From contig JAGVBZ010000031.1 of the NCBI GenBank assembly GCA_020059465.1, positions 1 through 43,616 on the forward strand: a stretch of 43,616 nt of DNA. The letters are read 5' to 3'. Origin of the DNA: Brevinematales bacterium. GTDB lineage: Bacteria; Spirochaetota; Brevinematia; Brevinematales; GWF1-51-8. The translations under genes were made by a program, and so were the position numbers. Each line of letters opens with the position of its first letter. The stretch's first letter is position 1. The notes under the pieces are model-generated. The model was not told where the DNA came from. It saw only the letters and a program-made list of their open reading frames with translations, and made no database searches. Shown one piece after another: positions 1 through 7,800 of the stretch.

Positions 1-19
1 CAGCCATCCGGTAAAGCGG

Positions 20-703
20 ATGTTTATCGTTGAGGAGCTTCTTCAGGGCAACCTTATACAGCGAACTTCTATCCTCTTTCTTCGGTATCATAAAAAACTT
101 CCAGCTTTTTATATGTTTTTCTGCCTTTCCGGGAGTTATTTTATATCTTTTTTACTTTTATTTCCATATTCCGTATTGAATTATTGCCTTTTTCAGGGGG
201 AACTAATTAACCTCCCTGCCGGCACCGAGCAAAAGATCAGGATTGAATTGAATGGCAAGGTGATTGGTGAAAAGACCGGAACGGTGAAAAAAGGCGAAGG
301 TCTGCTTATGGTGTTCGGCGCAGCAGTGGATAAAAAGTTTCTCATACCTATAACTCTGGGCGGAAGTATCGCGTTGGGCGGATCAGTAGGATTTACTTAT
401 ATGATCTCGCAGAACTTATGGGCAGGAGCGAATATAGGTATGGGTTATTTTATTGATGCAGGGCAGGCAGTGTTTATGTTCGATGTTAATGTGTTTTTCC
501 CGATTATCCGATTTGATGACTTCATGGCGGGAGCGGGCGTTGCATGGATAGCGTTCTTACCGGGAGGCATTTTTACATTTGATCCGGCTGTCGAGATTTC
601 TGCGTCCTACGGACCGGTATTCCTGACTATCGGTACCCGTTACTCGCTTGCCGCGGTTGACGGAGGGTTCAAGCCTATATTGGGGGTTGGGTTCAGATTT
701 TAA
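20..703 (+). CDS. Exported beta-barrel-like protein of unknown function
   Basis: I do not recognise a named family. The last ~130 residues are rich in Gly and alternating hydrophobic residues (GGSIALGGSVGFTYMIS, GANIGMGYF, GTRYSLAAV), and the protein ends GVGFRF with a terminal Phe, as outer-membrane barrels often do. A hydrophobic stretch at about residues 27-60 could be a signal sequence. The start is uncertain: ATG 20 and ATG 113 are both in frame, neither has a convincing ribosome site, and the first ~180 bases are AT-rich and look poorly coding. The true 5' end may have been lost or altered. A convergent gene, manC, ends 66 bases downstream. Confidence 0.6.
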   Translation: MFIVEELLQGNLIQRTSILFLRYHKKLPAFYMFFCLSGSYFISFLLLFPYSVLNYCLFQGELINLPAGTEQKIRIELNGKVIGEKTGTVKKGEGLLMVFGAAVDKKFLIPITLGGSIALGGSVGFTYMISQNLWAGANIGMGYFIDAGQAVFMFDVNVFFPIIRFDDFMAGAGVAWIAFLPGGIFTFDPAVEISASYGPVFLTIGTRYSLAAVDGGFKPILGVGFRF

Positions 704-769
704 AAATTTCCTTGAATAAAAATATATAAAAACAACAACACTCTTTTAAGGGAAATGTTTTTTATATTC

Positions 770-2158
770 TCACACCCGCCCGTAATTATCCTCGACCCGC
801 TCGATATCGTCCTCGCCGACGTATTCCCCGTTCTGTACCTCGATGATCTCGAGGGGAATCTTGCCGGGGTTCGACAGGCGGTGGTTCTCGAAGATGGGGA
901 CATAGATACTCTGGTTATCGTGCAGGATAGTGGTCGCGCCGCCGATCAGCACCTCCGCCATCCCGTGCACCACCACCCAGTGCTCGCTGCGGTGTTTGTG
1001 GCGCTGGAGCGACAGGCTGTGCTCCGGCAGGACGACGATACGCTTGATCTTATAGCGCGGGCCTTCCTCGAGCACCGTGTAGCTTCCCCACGGGCGGTAG
1101 GTCGTCACATGCTCGGTGACTTCGGGACGGTTCTTCTCGCGCATGATGTCCACCAGTTCCTTGACCTTCTGGGTCTCCTTCCGGTGCGTGACAAGGATCG
1201 CGTCCTCGGTAGCGATGACCGCGGTGTTGTCCATCCCGATGAGAGTCGTCAGGCTTTTATTGGTGATAATCATACTGTTCTTCGTGTTTAAAAGCTCCAC
1301 CTCTCCGATGACCGCGTTTCCGGCGGCATCCTTCGGCAGGAACTCGTAGAGGGACTCCCATGACCCGATATCGTTCCATTTGACGTCGACGCGGTGGCAG
1401 AGGATATTCTTCGCCTTCTCCATCACCGCGTAGTCGATCGATATCGCGGGAAGGGTCGCGTAGTTCTCGATAGCCTCCTCGTACGACCAGACGGTGATCA
1501 TCTCGTACAGCTCGGGGGAGAATTTCCTGAACGCCTCGACGATAACGCCGATGGAGAACATGAACATCCCGGAGTTCCACATAAAGTTACCCGCCTCGAG
1601 GTAACCCTTGGCGGTCTCGAGGTTGGGCTTCTCGACGAAGCGTTTCACGGGATAGATGTCCCCATGAGGGGATGTTCCCAGCTCGATATATCCGTACCCG
1701 GTATCCGGCGTGCGCGGCACTATCCCGAATGTCACGATATGCGCGCGCGCGGATTCCTTAGAGTCCTCGATCGCTTTTTTCAGTACTTCGTCGGGCTGTA
1801 TGATATGGTCGGACGGCGAAAAGAATACGATGTCCTCGTTGTCGGCGCCGCCTTTGTCGAGCAGGTACTTGATCGTCAGCGCGATTGCGGGGGCGGTGTT
1901 GCGCCCGACCGGTTCGAGGATCAGGTTGCGGAACTCGTGCTTCAATGCCTTGCTCATATGATCGATGACGTTGAATTCGTAATCTTCTCCTGTTACGACA
2001 TAAACCGCTTCGGGTTGGGTGAATAATAAAAGACGTCTGCAGGTCGCCTCGATAAAACTTTCCTCGCCGAGGAGCGACAGAAACTGCTTCGGGAAACTTT
2101 TGCGGGAGTACGGCCATAGACGCGTGCCGGAACCGCCCGCCATAATAATGGACTTCAT
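770..2158 (-). CDS. manC: Mannose-1-phosphate guanylyltransferase / mannose-6-phosphate isomerase
   Basis: This bifunctional type II enzyme makes GDP-mannose for surface polysaccharide: an N-terminal GTP:mannose-1-P guanylyltransferase and a C-terminal cupin-type phosphomannose isomerase. The nucleotide-binding signature AGGSGTRLWPYSRKSFPKQF lies at residues 7-26. The sugar-nucleotide motif FVEKPN comes later, and the cupin begins near residue 350 (RPWGSYTVLEEG, then QRHKHRSEHWVVV with metal-binding His). The length of 462 residues is normal for the fused family. ATG 2158 is preceded by CGGAGG at good spacing, and a promoter lies just upstream. The gene stands alone, with no other GDP-mannose gene in view. 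Confidence 0.95.
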   Translation of the reverse strand: MKSIIMAGGSGTRLWPYSRKSFPKQFLSLLGEESFIEATCRRLLLFTQPEAVYVVTGEDYEFNVIDHMSKALKHEFRNLILEPVGRNTAPAIALTIKYLLDKGGADNEDIVFFSPSDHIIQPDEVLKKAIEDSKESARAHIVTFGIVPRTPDTGYGYIELGTSPHGDIYPVKRFVEKPNLETAKGYLEAGNFMWNSGMFMFSIGVIVEAFRKFSPELYEMITVWSYEEAIENYATLPAISIDYAVMEKAKNILCHRVDVKWNDIGSWESLYEFLPKDAAGNAVIGEVELLNTKNSMIITNKSLTTLIGMDNTAVIATEDAILVTHRKETQKVKELVDIMREKNRPEVTEHVTTYRPWGSYTVLEEGPRYKIKRIVVLPEHSLSLQRHKHRSEHWVVVHGMAEVLIGGATTILHDNQSIYVPIFENHRLSNPGKIPLEIIEVQNGEYVGEDDIERVEDNYGRV

Positions 2159-2184
2159 GTGTCCTCCGTGTAAACGAATGGTAT

Positions 2185-2213
2185 ATGATAACGGGGGATG
2201 CGAAATATTTCAA
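2185..2213 (-). promoter_or_regulatory. Sigma-70 promoter for manC
   Basis: On the minus strand, TTGAAA (2208-2213) and TATCAT (2185-2190) are separated by exactly 17 bases, placing the transcript start about 20 bases before the manC ATG. Confidence 0.6.
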
Positions 2214-2230
2214 GGAGACGGGGATGGGAA

Positions 2231-2637
2231 TTATTTGAAGGGATTGATAATGATGAGAGTATCCTGAATTTTCATACCACTATGCATATCTTCGGAATAT
2301 AATGTTTTACATCCGGAAAACAATGCAGAGGAAACAACAAGGCAGTCATAGAAAGAAAAGCGGATATCCCGATGAATGCTCAAGCGCGGTTTGTAATCTC
2401 TGCATTTAATTCTATGACTTCAAAATTCCGTGTAAAATCCTCAACCGCAAGTTGGAGTTTTTCTACTGGATAATGAAAATTTCTTAAAAGCACGTTACAA
2501 AACTCATGAATAATCTGTCTGCTGATAAAAAAATGTACATCCGTAGAAAGAAGCTGAAATACCCGTTGTTGCTTTTCCTTCTCGAGTGAATAAAGATATA
2601 CCAACACATTCGTATCGAGAAAAGCTTTATCTTGCAT
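2231..2637 (-). pseudogene. PIN-domain (VapC-like) ribonuclease toxin, frameshifted
   Basis: The reading frame opens at ATG 2637 with the PIN signature AFLDTNVLVYLYS (first catalytic Asp) and runs through FISRQIIHEFCNVLL to a TGA at 2380-2382. Reading on in another frame without a gap gives SIHRDIRFSFYDCLVVSSAL and then YSEDM, the expected last third of a PIN domain with its remaining acidic residues, ending at TAA 2231-2233. Restoring one base near 2380-2388 would give about 135 residues, normal for VapC. As written, the protein lacks the C-terminal acidic residues and should be inactive. It overlaps its antitoxin gene by 11 bases. A sequencing or assembly error is a real alternative to a mutation. 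Confidence 0.85.
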
Positions 2638-2818
2638 TCGCTTTTTCCCGGTCGAATTTAAACTTAGCGGTATCCAGTTTAATCTGGCTGACGGAGGGAA
2701 ATAAATTTTCCACCGAAGTTTCAGGAAAAACAATATCCACATCGGTTTTTATCTGCGGCAGGTTTTTTTCTTTGATTTCAATTTTCCCGCTGTCATAAGT
2801 CCCGTGTAAAATAATCAT
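2627..2818 (-). CDS. Antitoxin of a PIN-toxin pair
   Basis: This 63-residue acidic/basic protein begins MIILHGTYDSGKIEIKEK, a beta-strand start typical of small antitoxins encoded before PIN toxins. The C-terminal half (LDTAKFKFDREKANAR) is charged and probably forms the toxin-binding tail. The gene overlaps the toxin start by 11 bases, which suggests translational coupling. ATG 2818 has GGAG upstream and its own promoter. The family assignment rests on size, order and composition, not on a strong motif. Confidence 0.7.
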   Translation of the reverse strand: MIILHGTYDSGKIEIKEKNLPQIKTDVDIVFPETSVENLFPSVSQIKLDTAKFKFDREKANAR

Positions 2819-2845
2819 ATTTTACTCCGCTTAGTTGCTACAAAT

Positions 2846-2873
2846 ATTTTATCACGCGGGCATGAAAAAGCAA
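2846..2873 (-). promoter_or_regulatory. Promoter for the antitoxin/toxin pair
   Basis: The minus strand carries TTGCTT (2868-2873) and TAAAAT (2846-2851) with a 16-base spacer, 28 bases before the antitoxin ATG. Confidence 0.5.
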
Positions 2874-3013
2874 AGAAATCAATGATAAGGATACGATACC
2901 ACCCTTCATAACGGGCTATCTCTTTATGATACTATTTGCGTTTAGCATAGGCCGCAGGCTGACGGGTGATTGATTTGGAATGCCCATACTGGAATTAGCC
3001 CGTCCTCAGGGTG

Positions 3014-4264
3014 CTACGCGGGGGTTGTGGAAAGGAGGTCGTCGAGGGTCTCCCTGCGGCGGATAATCCTGTGCTTTCCGGCGGATACCATCACCTCGGC
3101 GGGACGCGGGCGCGAGTTATACTGAGACGACATGCAGAATCCGTACGCGCCTGCTGTCAGTATCGCAAGGATATCGCCGGGTTTCGGGTCGGAAAGTCCG
3201 CGCTCGACAGGCCCTTCCTCGTTTCGGGTGAATACGTCGCCGGTCTCGCAAAGGTATCCCGAAACTACGATGCCGCGCTCGTCTCCCTCCATATGGGATG
3301 CGTTGACGATATGGTGATAACTCCCGTACACCATCGGACGGATCAGGTGGTTGAATCCCGTATCGACTCCGGCGAACCGGAAACGGGTGGTGTTTTTTAT
3401 ATCGGTAACAGTAGTGAGCAGGACGCCGGATTCCGCGACCAGATAACGGCCGGGTTCGATTGCGAACATGATCTCCTTGCCGTAAACCTTGGAAAAATCG
3501 TTCATAATACGAGTAGCAGACTCGCCGAAACGGGCAAGGTTGAAATTTTCAGCCTTGGGACGGTACGGTACTCCGATGCCTCCGCCGAAATCGACGAATT
3601 CGATTCCTTTAAAACGCTTTGCGATCGGCAGGATGATATTCATGACTTCGATAAATTTCGTATCTTCGAGGATACCCGATCCGATATGAGACTGTATCCC
3701 GACCAGTTTCAATCCGTATTTTTCGATAATTTCCTGAGCGGCGGGAATATCGGACTCGAAAATCCCGAACTGGATATCCGGCCCTCCGGTGATAGTATGG
3801 TCGTGATGGCCGGCCCCGATATTCGGGTTGACCCGCAGGGAGATTTCCCCGCCCTTATTCTTCTTTCCATAGACTTCCAGCGTATGCAGCGAGCCGATAT
3901 TGAGACGTACTTTATGCCTGATCGCATTATCGATTTCTTCATCGTTATGGTTCAATCCGGTATAGAGTATCTTCGACGCCTGAAATCCGGCTTTAAGCGC
4001 GATTTCGATTTCGAATGGGGAGACCGCATCGATATACGCCCCTTCGTCCTTTAAAATCTTCAGAATATGAAGATTGGAATTCGCCTTCAGGGCGTAGTGA
4101 ATACGTTTCATCTTGTAGGGGATTGCCGCAGTCAGGCTTTTATAACGTTCCCTGATGATCGATTCGTCGTAGACATATAACGGCGAGCCGTATTCGCGGA
4201 TAAGTTCTTCCGCGCAGACACCGCCTATATAAAGTTTGTTTTCACGTATGTCATGAGCCGTCAT
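3014..4264 (-). CDS. lysA: Diaminopimelate decarboxylase
   Basis: This PLP enzyme converts meso-diaminopimelate to lysine, the last step of the DAP pathway, in the cytoplasm. The PLP-binding lysine is in IHYALKANSN (K60 from the chosen start). The fold III barrel motifs HIGSG and EPGRYLVAESG follow, and the C-terminal active-site signature LCETGDVF and GAYGFCMSSQYNSRPRPAEV are intact. Length is 416 residues, as usual. An in-frame codon at 4330 would add 22 residues, but ATG 4264 has AGGAG at ideal spacing and is preferred. A promoter precedes it. It is a single gene. Confidence 0.96.
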   Translation of the reverse strand: MTAHDIRENKLYIGGVCAEELIREYGSPLYVYDESIIRERYKSLTAAIPYKMKRIHYALKANSNLHILKILKDEGAYIDAVSPFEIEIALKAGFQASKILYTGLNHNDEEIDNAIRHKVRLNIGSLHTLEVYGKKNKGGEISLRVNPNIGAGHHDHTITGGPDIQFGIFESDIPAAQEIIEKYGLKLVGIQSHIGSGILEDTKFIEVMNIILPIAKRFKGIEFVDFGGGIGVPYRPKAENFNLARFGESATRIMNDFSKVYGKEIMFAIEPGRYLVAESGVLLTTVTDIKNTTRFRFAGVDTGFNHLIRPMVYGSYHHIVNASHMEGDERGIVVSGYLCETGDVFTRNEEGPVERGLSDPKPGDILAILTAGAYGFCMSSQYNSRPRPAEVMVSAGKHRIIRRRETLDDLLSTTPA

Positions 4265-4301
4265 GTTTAACTCCTGTATTGCGTCTAGTGAGAAGGGATA
4301 T

Positions 4302-4330
4302 ATTTTACACGAAGCCGGAAGGAAAAGCAA
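4302..4330 (-). promoter_or_regulatory. Sigma-70 promoter for lysA
   Basis: On the minus strand TTGCTT (4325-4330), a 17-base spacer and TAAAAT (4302-4307) lie about 40 bases before the lysA start. Confidence 0.55.
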
Positions 4331-4391
4331 GTAATTCTATAATTTCGAAGACACATTTCTATATCGTGATATGAGCGGGATTTGGCTGTGC

Positions 4392-4856
4392 TTACTTGAC
4401 CACCATTGTTATCGTCATCTGCTGGGTACCGCTCGATGGTATATTCAGGGTCGGAGACGACGGCGGAATACCGAAACCGCTGCCGTGCCAGCCGGCAAAG
4501 TCCCCTGCGGTAATGCCGCTGTTTGTATCATTATTTACATATGAGTATATCCAATAATTCCCGGCGGGGATATGAATTTCATATTTCTGGTTTGTCCCGG
4601 GGATATTTACTCTGCCAAGTACAAAATAATCATAATCGGCGACAATTCCCTCGTTATTGCAGGAGTCACTGAAGAATACCCGGAAAACGTTGCTGGACCC
4701 GTTGGTGGTCGGGAACAGTAGGGTGCCTGTCACGAGGCAATTATTGGATGTACCGCCGACCGTACCGTAGGTGCCCGCGTTTATTGAGCACGCGGATATC
4801 AGTGTCGACAGGGATATTACTGCTATGGAAACAAACCGGAACATCACCGAATTCAT
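4392..4856 (-). CDS. Small secreted lipoprotein of unknown function
   Basis: The 154-residue product has a signal peptide ending in the lipobox LISAC, so it is likely anchored by lipid at the Cys. The mature part is rich in Ser, Thr, Asn and Gly, and segments such as YEIHIPAGNYWIYSYV suggest a beta-sandwich. No catalytic motif is visible. The start at 4856 is chosen because GGAGG lies 5 bases upstream; an ATG at 4868 has no ribosome site. It follows the nitroreductase gene by 61 bases on the same strand and may share its transcript. Confidence 0.75.
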   Translation of the reverse strand: MNSVMFRFVSIAVISLSTLISACSINAGTYGTVGGTSNNCLVTGTLLFPTTNGSSNVFRVFFSDSCNNEGIVADYDYFVLGRVNIPGTNQKYEIHIPAGNYWIYSYVNNDTNSGITAGDFAGWHGSGFGIPPSSPTLNIPSSGTQQMTITMVVK

Positions 4857-4917
4857 ACAAACCTCCAAATTATTAAATATACCTCATAGCATGAAAAACA
4901 ATGCGCCGCAGCAATAA

Positions 4918-5544
4918 TTATTTTATTGCGCCGATAGGCATGATATAAAGAGGAAATTCCTTATCGGTCAGGGATAACGCTTTTACTACGCCGGGCGTGT
5001 TCATGTAAGCGGCCAGTGTTGTGCCGAGTCCTTTTGCCGCGCACATGAGGTAGACGTTCTGCGCGAGGCATCCCGCGGTCGTATAAGCATACTCGTTGAC
5101 GCCGTTGGGAATCTTTTCCTTATCGGCGGTGATAATCAGTATATAGGTTCCGGCCGCGATATACGCCTGCTTACCGAGATTTTTCATTTCGTTTTTATCG
5201 CTGACCGGCTTCAGGATATGCTTCTCAGGAATATACCGGAATACCCTGTCCGCCGAGGCGACATAGAGCTTCAGGTACTGGTATCCCATAGCGTAGGGGA
5301 TTGTCTGTTTGCCGTCCGGCCTGTTCTGTCCCATCGCAGCCCAGAGGATAAAAGACAGGTCTTCGACAGATACTTTCTTTACGGAAAATTCGCGGACGGA
5401 CATCCGTTTCTGAAGCGCTTCCGCGATATCCATTCCCGCTTTCGACGGGGGTTTCGGAAGGGCGATATCCCCTTTAGCCAGTGCATGACCGCAGATGAAA
5501 AATAAAATAAAAAGAAACCCTGCCGGAACAATATACTTTTTCAC
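4918..5544 (-). CDS. Exported nitroreductase-family (SagB-like) protein
   Basis: An FMN-dependent nitroreductase fold is indicated by MSVREFSVKKVSVEDLSFIL (the RR/RE-F motif before the first helices), AYTTAGCLAQNVYLMCAAKGLGT and the C-terminal PIGAIK. The N-terminus MKKYIVPAGFLFILFFICGHALA is a clear signal peptide, so the enzyme appears to act outside the cytoplasm, which is unusual for a flavoenzyme whose reductant is normally NAD(P)H. The start is GTG 5544 with AGGAGG just upstream. The gene begins 9 bases after the SpoIIE phosphatase gene ends, so the two are probably cotranscribed. Substrate is unknown. Confidence 0.85.
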   Translation of the reverse strand: MKKYIVPAGFLFILFFICGHALAKGDIALPKPPSKAGMDIAEALQKRMSVREFSVKKVSVEDLSFILWAAMGQNRPDGKQTIPYAMGYQYLKLYVASADRVFRYIPEKHILKPVSDKNEMKNLGKQAYIAAGTYILIITADKEKIPNGVNEYAYTTAGCLAQNVYLMCAAKGLGTTLAAYMNTPGVVKALSLTDKEFPLYIMPIGAIK

Positions 5545-5553
5545 AGTATCCTC

Positions 5554-7635
5554 CTATATTTCGAAGCAGATAATACTGACATCGTCGTCGAACTCCTCGT
5601 CGCCCCGGAAGCGGATCAGCTTATCCCGCAGGGTCTTGACGATGGCGTGCGCGGATTCATGCTTGATATCGTCGAGAATCTGTAAAAACATCCCTGTCTC
5701 GAAATCGATGATATCCTCATAAGGATGGAATTGTTGCGAGTCCCTCGGCACAGTCTCGGAGAGGCCGTCGGTGTAAAGCAGTACCTTTGCGCCTTTGTTG
5801 AGAATGATCTTTTTATTCTGGTACTGTTTCTTCTGTTTCCGGAGTGCGGTATTATCGAAAAGCGCGAGGGGCGGACTTCTTCTGCTCGCCAGCCTGAGAA
5901 CAGTATCGGAAGTAAGGATAAACGGGGGGTGATGCCCCGCGTTGCAGTAGTGGAAGGTTTCGGTACTAAAATCGAAAATGCCGTAGAATGCGGTGATAAA
6001 ATTATTCGCGGTCAGATCGAACAGCGAATGATTGAGATGGGACATGACCTTTGCAGGGTTCAGGTTGTTGTGGGCGATTTCGAGAAGGCTGCTTTTTATC
6101 ATCGAAGTAACCAGCGCGGCGGGTATCCCATGCCCCGATACGTCGCTGATAAACACCCCGAGCAGGTTCGGATCGGGAAAACGGACGAAATCGTAGAAAT
6201 CGCCGCCGATCGCGTACATCGGCTTATAATAAAGCGCGATATTTTTCATCGGCGGGGTCTCAGGGATAAATTCCCTCTGGATATTGCGCGCAAGCACCAT
6301 TTCTTTTTCGACCATTTTATTTTTAAATTTCAGCTTATTCCGTTCCAATTCCAATTCGCGGGTGCGTTCGTATATCTTTTTCTCGAGATTGAGCGACAGC
6401 GTTTCCACAGTCCTGAATGCGTTGGAAAAACGGATCGAGAGCACGATCGATTTCGCGAAAAAGAACAGGAATATTCCCAAAGGCCCCATTGTGCCGAGTT
6501 TATTAAATATATAACTGTAGAATAATATATCGTTCATGGTTGCCACAAATAAGGCGATAAATCCGCCCAATAGGACAAACGATTCGAGATTCTTCCGCAG
6601 GGTTGCGCGTGTCAAAACGATCAGGATATAGAAGATGGAGATCCCGAAAACCGCAAGATAGTAGTACATGTAGCGGGTAAAGAATTCCGGCGGCGTGATC
6701 AGGACGATGATACTGTATACCCCCGAAATGAAGTAAACCGCCCAATGATAATACTTTATAATATAATTTTTCAGTACTACTGTGATAAACAGGAGAAAGG
6801 AGACGGTCGGGATTATAAACGAGTAGTATTCGAGTCTGACCATAAGATCCCATGGTATTCCCGGAAAAAAGTGGGTGATCAGGTTATTGACTGTTGCGAT
6901 TACCCGAAGCGTAACTGAAAAACAGAGTATCGCGAAAAACAGGGTAGAGATATCCTCGCGGCGGAGAATGAATAGAACGAGATGGTAGATTCCCATAATG
7001 ATCAGCGCGCCCAGCAGAAAATAATCGAGACCGAACGACTGGTTAACCTCGCGTATCAGGTCGGATAATTCCCCGAAACGGGGGATATACCATATGCCGC
7101 CGCGCGAGTATTGAAAATTGGCGATATGAAAAATAATCTCGACGTCTTTATTTGTTGTCATGAACGGGTATAAAGTAGAACGGTAATTCGGTACGGTGGT
7201 TGCCTGATTTGTGCCGGGAACGCCGACAGAACCGATTTCTTTCCCGTCTATATATAAACGGAAACAGACCCCGACGTTATTGATAAAAAGCCCGAAATTC
7301 TTCAGGGGGGGTAAGTTTTTCAGTACAAGGCGGTAGGTGGCGAATCCCTGTTCGGGAATTTTTTGGCCGTCTATCTCGTAATTATTCCAGACATTGGGGA
7401 CATTCAGATAAAGGTCGGGTTTAAACTTGGAGGTTTTAAAATCCTTCGGGGTGAGATAACGGTTCCAGTAAAATTCCCAACCCCCTTCCAGATTGATAAT
7501 CGTATTAGACCTGTACTGCAGCGCGGAAAAATCGGTAACACCTCCGGCCGCATTTCCGGATATATAATCGATATTATTCAGAGCGCACGATGAGCAAACA
7601 ATTCCGCACAGGACAAGTACGATGATCTTTCGCAT
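5554..7635 (-). CDS. 7TM-DISM receptor with SpoIIE-type PP2C phosphatase domain
   Basis: This 693-residue membrane sensor has four parts. A lipoprotein-like signal (GIVCSSC) leads into an extracellular beta-sandwich of the 7TMR-DISM type at about residues 40-190 (LEGGWEFYWNR). Seven membrane helices follow at about 205-400, then a coiled coil near 405-450, and a cytoplasmic SpoIIE/PP2C serine phosphatase from about 470. Phosphatase motifs are present: GGDFYDF, DVSGHGIPAALVTSM, NAGHHPPF and LLYTDGLSE. Such proteins usually dephosphorylate anti-anti-sigma partners in response to an external signal. No such partner is adjacent. It heads a probable operon with the nitroreductase. Confidence 0.92.
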   Translation of the reverse strand: MRKIIVLVLCGIVCSSCALNNIDYISGNAAGGVTDFSALQYRSNTIINLEGGWEFYWNRYLTPKDFKTSKFKPDLYLNVPNVWNNYEIDGQKIPEQGFATYRLVLKNLPPLKNFGLFINNVGVCFRLYIDGKEIGSVGVPGTNQATTVPNYRSTLYPFMTTNKDVEIIFHIANFQYSRGGIWYIPRFGELSDLIREVNQSFGLDYFLLGALIIMGIYHLVLFILRREDISTLFFAILCFSVTLRVIATVNNLITHFFPGIPWDLMVRLEYYSFIIPTVSFLLFITVVLKNYIIKYYHWAVYFISGVYSIIVLITPPEFFTRYMYYYLAVFGISIFYILIVLTRATLRKNLESFVLLGGFIALFVATMNDILFYSYIFNKLGTMGPLGIFLFFFAKSIVLSIRFSNAFRTVETLSLNLEKKIYERTRELELERNKLKFKNKMVEKEMVLARNIQREFIPETPPMKNIALYYKPMYAIGGDFYDFVRFPDPNLLGVFISDVSGHGIPAALVTSMIKSSLLEIAHNNLNPAKVMSHLNHSLFDLTANNFITAFYGIFDFSTETFHYCNAGHHPPFILTSDTVLRLASRRSPPLALFDNTALRKQKKQYQNKKIILNKGAKVLLYTDGLSETVPRDSQQFHPYEDIIDFETGMFLQILDDIKHESAHAIVKTLRDKLIRFRGDEEFDDDVSIICFEI

Positions 7636-7664
7636 TCCGCTATCTCATGGCATATTCTTTCCTG

Positions 7665-7695
7665 ATTATATTAATGTATAAACGGCGTTAGTCAA
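7665..7695 (-). promoter_or_regulatory. Putative promoter for the 7TM/SpoIIE gene
   Basis: On the minus strand TTGACT (7690-7695) and TATAAT (7665-7670) are good hexamers, but the spacer is 19 bases, longer than optimal. The gene start is 30 bases downstream. Confidence 0.45.
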
Positions 7696-7734
7696 CTGTT
7701 ATAGAATTATTCGTTAAAATATTTATCATTTTTA

Positions 7735-7763
7735 TTTACAGAATGGCGGAATAGAGTTAATAT
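7735..7763 (+). promoter_or_regulatory. Promoter for the metX operon
   Basis: TTTACA (7735-7740) and TAATAT (7758-7763) are separated by 17 bases, 38 bases before the metX ATG. The leader is too short for a SAM riboswitch. Confidence 0.55.
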
Positions 7764-7800
7764 ATTCCAAAAAAATGAGATGTTCTGGAAGGAAAACGAG

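Noticed and set aside
704-769. ATTTCCTT and AAGGGAAAT as a terminator between the first gene and manC
   Set aside because: The loop is about 30 bases and the stem has a bulge. It is possible but too weak to list.
2911-3003. ACGGGCTA and TAGCCCGT as a terminator for lysA
   Set aside because: The arms are 76 bases apart with no T-run, so a functional hairpin is unlikely.
3011-4054. A 347-codon plus-strand frame over lysA
   Set aside because: It is antisense to a complete lysA, with no recognisable motif and no start signal.
5725-6525. A 266-codon plus-strand frame over the SpoIIE phosphatase
   Set aside because: It is the shadow of a gene whose phosphatase motifs are intact.
7636-7800. A SAM riboswitch before metX
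   Set aside because: The leader after the likely start site is only about 30 bases, and no SAM-I or SAM-II core was found.
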